Origin: an uncultured Clostridium sp.
GTDB taxonomy: Bacteria > Bacillota > Clostridia > UBA1212 > UBA1255
Assembly (NCBI GenBank): GCA_900555605.1
Contig: USLW01000135.1
Span: forward strand, 1 to 6,099
Reading direction: 5' to 3'
DNA length: 6,099 nt
Made by a program: the position numbers and the translations under genes. The notes below the pieces were generated by a model, which saw only the letters and a list, made by a program, of their open reading frames with translations, was not told the origin of the DNA and made no database searches. Each line of letters begins with the position of its first letter. Position 1 is the first letter of the stretch. Shown here in pieces: positions 1-5,654 of the stretch.

Positions 1-2033
1 CAGCTGCTTTTCAGCGTAGGCTACGCATTCTGACGATGGGGGAGGAGATCAGCAAGGAGATCGCCGTCGACGGCGTCGACGTGCGCGAGTTGTACGGTGC
101 GCAGAATGTCTACCTCGAACAGATCCGGGCGCTGCGGCAGCAGGGGTATCGGTACGGAGAGATTGCAATTTTGTATCGGTCCGGCTTTTTATCACAGTTT
201 GTCGAAAAAGCTTTGATGAGCGAAGAAATCCCATATGAGATCGTGGGAAGCACAAAATTTTTCGATCGGATGGAAATCATGGATGCCATTGCATATCTGC
301 GCTTGGTTGCATCCGACGACGATAGCGCACTGCTTCGCATCATCAATACGCCGCGGCGGAAATTCGGAAAGGCAAAGGTAAATCTGCTGCGATCGCTTGC
401 GGAACGGGAGGGGCTGACGCTTTTTGGGGCCTTGGTAAAATACTGCGATATCCGGGAGTTTCGGCAGACAAAGGTCGGGGAGCTGATCGCACTGATTCAG
501 AAATTGCGGGAATCCAGCTCGCATACGGCTGTTTCAGAGCTTTTGCAGCAGCTGCTGGTGGAATCCGGGTACGAAGCCTATATCCGTGAAGCCGGCAACA
601 TGGAACGCCTGGATAACCTCAGTGAATTTAAAAAGATCACGCTTTCGTATGAACGGAGTTATGGAAAGCTCTCGGAGACGGATATTTTACCGGCGGAATT
701 TCTGCCGCTTGAGATTTATCTGCAGCAGCTTGCGCTGATGAAGAAGAGCGGAACAGAAGAAGAGGAGACAGCTGACCGGGTGAAATTAATGACGATTCAC
801 GCGGCAAAGGGTCTGGAGTTTCCGGTATGCTTTGTGGTAGGGATGACCGAGGGCGTTTTCCCCTCGGGGAGAACGCTGGAGGAACGCAAACAGGAGGGAC
901 TGGAGGAAGAACGGCGGCTGTGCTTTGTAGCGCTTACGCGGGCCATGAAACGGTTGTTCCTGACGGATTCCGAGGGCCTCGGAAATACAGGATATCAAAA
1001 AACGCCTTCCCGCTTTTTATTTGAAATCGGTGAGACGAATTATGTACGCATCGGAACGATCTCCAAAGCGGCCATGCTGAAGGTCGACACTGCTTCTGCG
1101 GAGTTTCCTGCTGCAGCAGAGGTTCTGGCGCCGGGCAGCTGTGTGGAGCATGCCATTTTCGGAAGCGGAGAGGTTCTGCGTGCGGACACCATGCGTCACG
1201 TATACGAAATCAAATTTCAATCCGGTGCAGTGAAGCCGATTTCAATGGATTATGATTTTGCCTTCTGGCGCGGTTTTGCTGAAGCCGATTTTTCCGCGGA
1301 GGAGGAATCTGCGGAACCGGTATCAAAGGTACAAGCCGAACCCGTACCGCTGCCGGAGACGATTTTAGCAGCGGATGAAGACCGCTTCTCGGAGACCTCT
1401 TTGGTCCCGGAGAAAGCGCCTGATATTTTACCGGAGTTTACGATTCCTGAAAGTTTACCGTTTTCGGAAGAATCCGCTGCCTTACCCGCCCTGCAAACGC
1501 AGAACACCGCTGCAGATCAGGCCGCCGCAGATCAGACCGCCGCAGTTTCAACCGATAAAAAGAAAAAAAGACCGGCCGCGGACGGAATCAATCTTTGGAA
1601 GGACGAAACCGTTCCGCACGCGGGTTGGCACTGTATGGATATCATTGATCTCGGCGAGCCCGTGGGAATCTGTCAGATGTGCGGACATCAGATCATCCGG
1701 TACGTTCATAAAATGCAGCATCCCGCTTATCCGCGGATTATCGGGGCAGGCTGTATCTGTGCAGGTAAAATGGAGGGCGATCCGGAAGGCGCGCGGCTGC
1801 GGGAGGCGGAGTTTAAGAAAAAAATGGCCCGCTGTGTCCATTTTATCGGACACAGCCGCAAACAAAGCAGAAACGGAAATCAATATTTTAAATATAAGGA
1901 CGAGATTGTTACCATCCTGCCCGATAAATTCAAACATGGAAAATATAAGGCCGTTTTCCGCGGAACCTATACAAAATCCTATGACACGCCGGAGGAGGCG
2001 CTGCGGGAGGTTTTCTTGACATTCCTGTCCTGA
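1..2033 (+). CDS. UvrD/PcrA-type SF1A DNA helicase, 5'-partial, with C-terminal cysteine-rich domain
   Basis: The frame is open to the left edge (first whole codon at base 3), so the ATG at 36 is internal and motifs I-III of this ATP-driven 3'-5' DNA translocase lie outside the window. Residues are numbered from that Met. A YRSG block is at 47-50 and a UvrD-like FFDRMEIMDAIAYLRL block at 75-90. Motif V is at 249-277 (TIHAAKGLEF, then GMTEGVFPS). Motif VI is at 289-310 (EEERRL, ALTRA), with the expected arginine finger at R302. A segment at 374-408 resembles the Tudor-like tail that binds RNA polymerase in UvrD and PcrA. Unusual for the family, an acidic Pro/Ala-rich linker (about 415-506) and a KKKKRP patch (508-513) lead to a domain at about 516-665 with C546-x2-C549 and C573-x-C575, probably zinc-binding. 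The helicase call is firm. Whether it acts in repair, like UvrD/PcrA, or as a paralogue cannot be told. The gene is not named because the N-terminus and the extra domain are unresolved. Confidence 0.92.
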   Translation, partial: AAFQRRLRILTMGEEISKEIAVDGVDVRELYGAQNVYLEQIRALRQQGYRYGEIAILYRSGFLSQFVEKALMSEEIPYEIVGSTKFFDRMEIMDAIAYLRLVASDDDSALLRIINTPRRKFGKAKVNLLRSLAEREGLTLFGALVKYCDIREFRQTKVGELIALIQKLRESSSHTAVSELLQQLLVESGYEAYIREAGNMERLDNLSEFKKITLSYERSYGKLSETDILPAEFLPLEIYLQQLALMKKSGTEEEETADRVKLMTIHAAKGLEFPVCFVVGMTEGVFPSGRTLEERKQEGLEEERRLCFVALTRAMKRLFLTDSEGLGNTGYQKTPSRFLFEIGETNYVRIGTISKAAMLKVDTASAEFPAAAEVLAPGSCVEHAIFGSGEVLRADTMRHVYEIKFQSGAVKPISMDYDFAFWRGFAEADFSAEEESAEPVSKVQAEPVPLPETILAADEDRFSETSLVPEKAPDILPEFTIPESLPFSEESAALPALQTQNTAADQAAADQTAAVSTDKKKKRPAADGINLWKDETVPHAGWHCMDIIDLGEPVGICQMCGHQIIRYVHKMQHPAYPRIIGAGCICAGKMEGDPEGARLREAEFKKKMARCVHFIGHSRKQSRNGNQYFKYKDEIVTILPDKFKHGKYKAVFRGTYTKSYDTPEEALREVFLTFLS
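1512..1545 (+). repeat. Short tandem repeat in helicase linker (2 x 15 bp)
   Basis: Two adjacent 15-bp units, 1512-1526 and 1527-1541, differ by one base (GCAGATCAGGCCGCC and GCAGATCAGACCGCC), and the start of a third unit (GCAG) follows. They encode an Ala-Asp-Gln rich stretch in the low-complexity linker between the helicase core and the cysteine-rich tail. Because the unit is a multiple of three, slippage would change linker length without breaking the frame. Confidence 0.7.
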
Positions 2034-2044
2034 TTTGTTAGCAT
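2016..2044 (+). promoter_or_regulatory. Candidate sigma-A promoter for the SCP-2-like/aminotransferase operon
   Basis: A perfect -35 box TTGACA (2016-2021) lies in the last codons of the helicase gene. After a 17-nt spacer comes TAGCAT (2039-2044), which matches 4 of 6 bases of the -10 consensus. Transcription would begin near 2051 and include the ribosome-binding site at 2064-2068. This suggests the downstream pair can be expressed apart from the helicase gene. The weak -10 keeps confidence moderate. Confidence 0.4.
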
Positions 2045-2076
2045 ATAGCGATCAACAGATAACGGAGGACTCCCTT

Positions 2077-2835
2077 GTGACAGATGCCAAAACGCTTGCA
2101 TACATTAATTTATTTGCGGTACTGGGATCCCTTGAGAATTTATGTGCGCTTGATCCCGCAGCAGGCGCGCTGCTGCGCAGCCGGAAGCCGCTTCGTTTGG
2201 GAATTGCGGTAAAAGGCGGCCCGGCGGCAACCTTTGCTTTTGCAGACGGCGCCTGCACCATGGAGGAGGGGGCGGCGCGGTGCGATATCAGACTTCCTTT
2301 CTCTTCCTGCGAGAAATTCAACGGCATGATTGACGGGACCGTGACGCCGATTCCGTCCAAAGGCTTTACGCATATCGGCTTTCTGACAAAAGATTTTACC
2401 GCGCTGACGAATTTGCTGACGCGGTATCTGAAAGCATCCCCTGAGGACTTGGCGGACGAAACCTTTTTTCGGATCAGTACATCTCTGATGTTTTATACGA
2501 TTGCCGCCGCAATTTCGCAGATCGGGAATCATGATAGAATCGGGCGGTTCAGTGCTTCCAATCTGATGGACGGCACGGTGATGCTGTCAATTAAAGGCGG
2601 TCCTGCCGCTGCTGTTACGGTAACGGACCACACGCTGCGCACAGTTAAGGAACGGCCCCGGGAGCCGCGGGCAATTATGGAGTTTGCGGATATGAGGCTG
2701 GCCCGGGATTTATTTGAGGGAAAGGTCAATTCCTTCGCCTGCATCGGTACGCGGCGGATTGAAATGCGCGGGATGATTTCTATGATCGATAATATCAACC
2801 GTATGCTGGATCGTGTTGCACAGTATCTGGCATAG
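2077..2835 (+). CDS. SCP-2-like (sterol carrier fold) protein with two tandem copies of the domain
   Basis: This is a 252-residue protein with a GTG start at 2077, chosen because GGAGG (2064-2068) lies 8 nt upstream. The in-frame TTG at 2035 has no such site and falls within the promoter candidate. There is no signal peptide or membrane segment, so it is probably cytosolic. The protein is an internal duplication. VKGGPAA (45-51) recurs as IKGGPAA (172-178). Each copy is followed by a strand-rich stretch, a hydrophobic helical segment, a G-I/C-G type turn and a final amphipathic helix (LTNLLTRYL at 110-118, INRMLDRVAQYL at 240-251). The second half (about 165-251), with FADMRLARDLFEGKVNSF and IEMRGMISMIDN, has the layout of SCP-2 domains, which hold lipids or acyl chains in a hydrophobic tunnel. 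Family assignment is by pattern, and ligand and function are unknown. It lies 87 nt upstream of an aminotransferase gene, probably in one operon, so a joint role on a hydrophobic amine or keto substrate is possible but unproven. Confidence 0.72.
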   Translation: MTDAKTLAYINLFAVLGSLENLCALDPAAGALLRSRKPLRLGIAVKGGPAATFAFADGACTMEEGAARCDIRLPFSSCEKFNGMIDGTVTPIPSKGFTHIGFLTKDFTALTNLLTRYLKASPEDLADETFFRISTSLMFYTIAAAISQIGNHDRIGRFSASNLMDGTVMLSIKGGPAAAVTVTDHTLRTVKERPREPRAIMEFADMRLARDLFEGKVNSFACIGTRRIEMRGMISMIDNINRMLDRVAQYLA

Positions 2836-2857
2836 CGCACCGCATGACGCCGCGGAT

Positions 2858-2897
2858 TCCCTGCGCTTTGTGCCGCGTCTGCGCCGCAGTGCAGGGA
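2858..2897 (+). promoter_or_regulatory. Intercistronic hairpin between SCP-2-like and aminotransferase genes
   Basis: TCCCTGCGCT (2858-2867) pairs with AGTGCAGGGA (2888-2897) over 10 bp with a single G-U pair. The 20-nt GC-rich loop can form a further 3-bp stem. No T-run follows, so it is not a standard Rho-independent terminator. It lies 13 nt upstream of the aminotransferase ribosome-binding site and could protect mRNA ends, mark a processing site or tune expression of the second gene. Confidence 0.5.
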
Positions 2898-2922
2898 CTG
2901 TATTCAAGAAAGGTGAAAATAT

Positions 2923-4161
2923 ATGAGTAATCCGATTTATGAATATCCGAAAAGCAGAGAAGCCTTTGCACGGGCTGCAAACGTGATCCCTTCCGGCGTG
3001 TATGGTCATTTAGGCCCTGCGGAGGGCTGCTTTATTCCTGTTGATGCGTTTCCGCTGTTTGGTTCCCGCGCAAAGGGCAGTTATTTCTGGGATGTGGATG
3101 GGAACCGGTTTATTGATTACATGTGCGCTTACGGACCGAATATCTTAGGATACGGAGATGAGGAGGTTCAGGAAGCAGCGATGAAGCAGATGGCCCTTGG
3201 GGACTGCATGACGTCCCCCTCAACAAAGATGATCGATTTTGCCGAATTGCTGGTAGATACGGTGCACAGCGCGGATTGGGCATTTTTTGCGAAAAATGGA
3301 AATGATGTAACCTCATTGGCAGTGATGACGGCCAGAGCATATACGCGCCGGAAAAAGATTGTATTTTTTAAAGGCTATTACCACGGTGTTTCGCCTTGGA
3401 CACAGAAGATAGACTATTCCGGCATTCTTGAAGAAGATGTCTACAACAATCTTTATGCGGACTGGAATGATTATGAGGGACTCGCGATGCTGTTTGAACA
3501 GCATCGGGGAGAGATCGCTGCTGTGATCTCTCAGCCGTACATGCACGGAAATTTCGCGGATAATGAAATGCCGGCAGAAGGTTTTTGGCAGAAGGTCAGA
3601 GATTTATGCACCAACAACGGCAGTATTCTGATTATTGATGATGTGCGGGCCGGGTTTCGGCTGGATCTCGCAGGTTCGGATCATTATTTCGGATTTGAAG
3701 CGGATTTGATATGCTTTTGCAAGGCGCTGGCAAACGGCTATAATGTATCGGCTCTTTGCGGCAGGGAATTTCTGAAAAATACGGTCAGCGGGATTTCTTT
3801 TACCGGAAGCTACTGGATGAGCGCCGTCCCGTTTGCAGCAGGAATCGCGTGCATTAACAAAATGAAACGGCTTAATCTGCCGCAGATATTAATGGAAAAA
3901 GGGAAAAAGCTAACAGATGGCCTGCTTTCTGCCGCGCGCAGGCATGGTTTTACACTGCGCGTCACCGGTGCGCCGTCACTATTTTACCTTCGGCTCGCGG
4001 ATGACGACTCCTTGATGCTGCACCAGCGCTGGATCGCAGAAATGGTAAAACGAGGCGTGTTTGTCACCAATCATCATAACCATTTTATCAATTACGCATT
4101 ATCGGACGAGGATATCCGAACTACGATTGAGATTGCAGACGAGGCTTTCCGCGTACTGTGA
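2923..4161 (+). CDS. Class III PLP-dependent aminotransferase (glutamate-1-semialdehyde aminomutase-like fold)
   Basis: This 412-residue, probably cytosolic PLP enzyme starts at ATG 2923, with AAGGTG (2910-2915) 7 nt upstream. The N-terminal RAANVIPSGVYG (17-28) and DVDGNRFIDYMCAYGPNILGYGD (57-79) are typical of class III enzymes related to HemL. The cofactor region reads NGND (125-128) where HemL has a SGTE-type motif, then KGYYHG (150-155), with an aromatic residue placed to stack on PLP. D239 in IIDDVRAGFR (237-246) should contact the pyridine nitrogen. K267 in CFCKALANGYNVSA (264-277) is the expected Schiff-base lysine. The segment replacing the HemL SGNP-like motif is SYWMSAVPFAAG (296-307), so substrate recognition probably differs. 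No haem-synthesis gene lies nearby, which argues against HemL itself. The partner is the SCP-2-like gene upstream, and a terminator-like hairpin follows at 4237. The reaction (transamination or 1,2-amino shift) and the substrate are unknown. Confidence 0.9.
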   Translation: MSNPIYEYPKSREAFARAANVIPSGVYGHLGPAEGCFIPVDAFPLFGSRAKGSYFWDVDGNRFIDYMCAYGPNILGYGDEEVQEAAMKQMALGDCMTSPSTKMIDFAELLVDTVHSADWAFFAKNGNDVTSLAVMTARAYTRRKKIVFFKGYYHGVSPWTQKIDYSGILEEDVYNNLYADWNDYEGLAMLFEQHRGEIAAVISQPYMHGNFADNEMPAEGFWQKVRDLCTNNGSILIIDDVRAGFRLDLAGSDHYFGFEADLICFCKALANGYNVSALCGREFLKNTVSGISFTGSYWMSAVPFAAGIACINKMKRLNLPQILMEKGKKLTDGLLSAARRHGFTLRVTGAPSLFYLRLADDDSLMLHQRWIAEMVKRGVFVTNHHNHFINYALSDEDIRTTIEIADEAFRVL

Positions 4162-4188
4162 AAAGCAGGGCCTTTGCATGAACTAAAA

Positions 4189-4216
4189 TTGATATCATAT
4201 AAGCTGCTCTTATAGA
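4189..4216 (+). promoter_or_regulatory. Weak promoter candidate and small palindrome after the aminotransferase gene
   Basis: TTGATA (4189-4194) and TATAGA (4211-4216) are 16 nt apart and could form a sigma-A promoter starting near 4223. The same stretch holds a 6-bp inverted repeat, TATAAG/CTTATA, around a 5-nt loop (4198-4214), overlapping the spacer and -10 box. If used, it would give a short transcript ending at the hairpin at 4237-4288. No protein is likely. AT-rich DNA makes chance matches common. Confidence 0.22.
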
Positions 4217-4236
4217 ATATAAAGGTATATTTTTAT

Positions 4237-4288
4237 GGTGCGAACCCGAAGCAAACATCAAAATGCGGGGAGGTTCGCACCGCTTTTT
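4237..4288 (+). terminator. Rho-independent terminator-like hairpin
   Basis: GGTGCGAACC (4237-4246) and GGTTCGCACC (4272-4281) form a perfect 10-bp stem, followed by GC and five T residues (4284-4288). It lies 75 nt after the aminotransferase stop codon and is oriented to end that operon before the CRISPR leader. The 25-nt loop is longer than is typical for a terminator, which leaves room for another RNA role. Confidence 0.62.
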
Positions 4289-4333
4289 AAAAAATTCATG
4301 CAGATAAATCTGAATAATACTGATAAAAAAATA

Positions 4334-4397
4334 TTGCCTTTGGGCACAATGTACAATATAATAAAATACAATAAACAGTATTTTGTGAAGCTTTGCT
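4334..4397 (+). promoter_or_regulatory. AT-rich CRISPR leader with sigma-A-like promoter
   Basis: TTGCCT (4334-4339) is followed after 17 nt by a perfect TATAAT (4357-4362), predicting a start near 4369, about 29 nt before the first repeat. The surrounding 4289-4397 is strongly AT-rich and lacks a credible gene, as expected of a CRISPR leader. It is on the correct side, because repeats of this type end in ATTGAAA at the leader-distal end. A precursor crRNA would therefore be read on the plus strand. Confidence 0.55.
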
Positions 4398-4498
4398 GTC
4401 GTTCTCCATGCGGAGAACGTGGATTGAAATTCAGATTTTTGATAACGACCGATGGCAAAACCACGTCGTTCTCCATGCGGAGAACGTGGATTTGAAAT
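4398..4498 (+). CRISPR. Minimal CRISPR array, two type I-C-like repeats and one 34-nt spacer
   Basis: Repeat 1 is 4398-4430 (33 nt). Repeat 2 is 4465-4498 (34 nt), identical except for one extra T near the end (ATTTGAAAT instead of ATTGAAAT). Each starts GTCGTTCTCC and holds a perfect 8-bp hairpin CGTTCTCC/GGAGAACG around an ATGC loop, then ends in GTGGAT(T)TGAAAT. This is the layout of type I-C repeats (GTCG start, central stem, GTGGATTGAAA end), whose crRNAs are processed by Cas5c. The spacer, 4431-4464, is 34 nt, a normal I-C length. No further repeat is visible on either side, and no cas1, cas2, cas3, cas5, cas7 or cas8 gene lies in the window. The array is either a new or reduced locus served by Cas proteins encoded elsewhere, or a relic. 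The altered last repeat fits the common decay of leader-distal repeats. With only two repeats, it rests on repeat structure and spacer length. Confidence 0.8.
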
Positions 4499-4585
4499 TA
4501 TATGAAGGCTGTAAGCTGATCGACAGGACCCTGCGCATACGGCAGCAGCTTGCCGCTGCCGGTACGAAATCCTTGCGCCTTTGTA
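4499..4585. other. Unassigned GC-rich stretch with hairpin between the CRISPR and the AEC promoter
   Basis: This short segment is visibly richer in GC than the leader before it. It contains a 7-bp inverted repeat, CGGCAGC (4540-4546) and GCTGCCG (4555-4561), with an 8-nt loop and no T-run after it. One plus-strand frame stays open across it but starts upstream of the CRISPR repeats and matches no family I know. It could be a relic of a gene or of lost array DNA, or an upstream regulatory site for the transporter promoter. No function is assigned. Confidence 0.3.
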
Positions 4586-4613
4586 TTGACGGAATCTGTT
4601 TTGGCAGTATAAT
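4586..4613 (+). promoter_or_regulatory. Sigma-A promoter of the AEC transporter gene
   Basis: TTGACG (4586-4591, 5 of 6 consensus) and a perfect TATAAT (4608-4613) are 16 nt apart. Transcription should start near 4620, giving a leader of about 28 nt that includes the GGGTGGA ribosome-binding site at 4636-4642. It is among the best-scoring promoters in the window by eye and shows the transporter has its own unit, separate from the CRISPR transcript. Confidence 0.65.
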
Positions 4614-4630
4614 GGGTTGAACCAATTATA
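4608..4630. promoter_or_regulatory. Palindromic operator candidate over the -10 box and start site
   Basis: The 23 bases are a near-perfect palindrome centred on G4619. The left half, TATAATGGGTT, mirrors the right half, AACCAATTATA, with 10 of 11 pairs matching (only G4614/A4624 differ). Because it covers the -10 box and the predicted start site, a dimeric repressor bound here would block RNA polymerase. I do not recognise the motif as that of a named regulator, and no regulator gene lies in the window. Confidence 0.5.
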
Positions 4631-4647
4631 GTGTCGGGTGGAATGTT

Positions 4648-5571
4648 ATGGGGATTTCTATTGTATTTTCCAATGTGTTAATGATGATTGCTTATTTGGG
4701 CTGCGGATTGGCTCTTGTAAAAGGGCATAAGGCAGAGCCGGGCCATGCAAAATCATTTTCCGGATTTTTACTTTATGTATGCTGTCCGTGTATGATTATC
4801 AGTGCATTTCAATCCATGGAATATTCGATGGAAAATATCAAGAAGGCTGTGCTGTTTTTCTTTGTGAGCATGATGGTGCAGCTTTTATTTTTCTTTGCAC
4901 TGTTTCTTTTATTCAGAAAAAAATATACTGATGCAAAGTATCGGATACTGACCATTGGCGCAATCCTCGGAAATGTAGGTTTTTTCGGGCTTCCGGTGGC
5001 TACATCGCTTTTTCCGAATGAGCCTATCGTTGCTTGTTACAGTACGCTGTATGTAACCAGTATGAATATTCTGGTTTTTACAGTCGGTATATTTATGATT
5101 ACAAACGATAAAAAGCACATCGCTCCGAAAGCGGCGCTGCTGAATCCCCCTATCCTGTCAGTTGTTGCCGCAGTTCCGCTTTATCTGCTGCAAATACATT
5201 TTCCGGCCCAGATCGGCACTGCGATTGCATTGCTCGGTAAAATGACAACCCCGATCTGTATGCTGATCCTCGGTATGCGGCTGGCTGCTGTAAGTCTGAA
5301 AAAGGTATTCACAAGACCATTTTCATATGCAGTATGTTTGCTTAAGCTTATTATATTTCCGTTGTTTGCTTATCTGTGCGTCTATTTTTTACCCTGCATC
5401 GACAGCACATTCAAAATTACATTATTTGTGCTGAGTGCCGCGCCTTCTGCTTCCGTGATCCTTTCCCTTGCAGAGCTGCATGAATGCGAACAAGAACTCA
5501 GTGCCAATGTGGTATTGATCACAACGCTTTTGAGCTTAATCACAATTCCACTTTTGCTGTTGATTGTATAG
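4648..5571 (+). CDS. AEC (auxin efflux carrier) family membrane transporter
   Basis: This is a 307-residue integral membrane protein. ATG 4648 is supported by GGGTGGA (4636-4642), 5 nt upstream. Hydrophobic segments lie near residues 5-24, 37-54, 67-89, 98-121, 127-151, 165-184, 188-212, 226-248, 255-274 and 285-306, about ten in all, the usual AEC layout of two inverted five-helix halves. The loop and helix at 106-122 (ILGNVGFFGLPVATSLF) is the family's typical glycine and proline motif. In the second half, MTTPICMLILGMRLA (199-213) and SAAPSASVILSLAE (263-276) match the equivalent crossover region. Bacterial members export or exchange small organic acids such as malate or malonate, and many are uncharacterised. 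The substrate cannot be read from the sequence. The gene stands alone behind its own promoter and palindromic operator candidate. Its neighbours, a CRISPR array upstream and a convergent broken gene downstream, give no pathway hint. Length is normal and no defect is visible. Confidence 0.88.
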   Translation: MGISIVFSNVLMMIAYLGCGLALVKGHKAEPGHAKSFSGFLLYVCCPCMIISAFQSMEYSMENIKKAVLFFFVSMMVQLLFFFALFLLFRKKYTDAKYRILTIGAILGNVGFFGLPVATSLFPNEPIVACYSTLYVTSMNILVFTVGIFMITNDKKHIAPKAALLNPPILSVVAAVPLYLLQIHFPAQIGTAIALLGKMTTPICMLILGMRLAAVSLKKVFTRPFSYAVCLLKLIIFPLFAYLCVYFLPCIDSTFKITLFVLSAAPSASVILSLAELHECEQELSANVVLITTLLSLITIPLLLLIV

Positions 5572-5654
5572 AAGGCGACAGACCGCTGACCAAATTAGAC
5601 GCAGTGGCATAAAAGACAGAGAAAATGCCCGAAAGTAATTTCAATGGGTGGAAA

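Noticed and set aside
65..81. Two copies of CGTCGACG 1 nt apart near the left edge
   Set aside because: They encode an ordinary Val-Asp-Gly-Val-Asp-Val stretch of the helicase and are too short to suggest a site.
1548..1937. 129-codon minus-strand frame opposite the helicase tail
   Set aside because: It is antisense to the cysteine-rich domain, with no ribosome-binding site and no recognisable motif.
1375..2019. 214-codon plus-strand frame inside the helicase gene
   Set aside because: It is a shadow frame, extremely rich in Arg and Pro from GC bias, while the overlapping helicase frame has clear domains.
2035..2076. TTG start at 2035 extending the SCP-2-like protein by 14 residues
   Set aside because: There is no ribosome-binding site before it and it overlaps the promoter candidate. 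GTG at 2077 has GGAGG 8 nt upstream.
4235..4495. 86-codon plus-strand frame
   Set aside because: It starts in the terminator stem, crosses the CRISPR leader, both repeats and the spacer, and has no protein-like composition or family match.
4393..4620. 75-codon plus-strand frame spanning both repeats
   Set aside because: Much of it is repeat and spacer DNA, it ends in the AEC promoter, and no ribosome-binding site precedes it.
4608..4653. Divergent promoter from the mirrored TATAAT of the palindrome
   Set aside because: No -35-like sequence lies at the right distance on the minus strand, and no minus-strand gene follows in that direction.
5606..5629. GGCAT/ATGCC hairpin as a terminator for the AEC gene
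   Set aside because: It has only a 5-bp stem with a 14-nt loop and no T-run. No convincing terminator is visible after the AEC gene.
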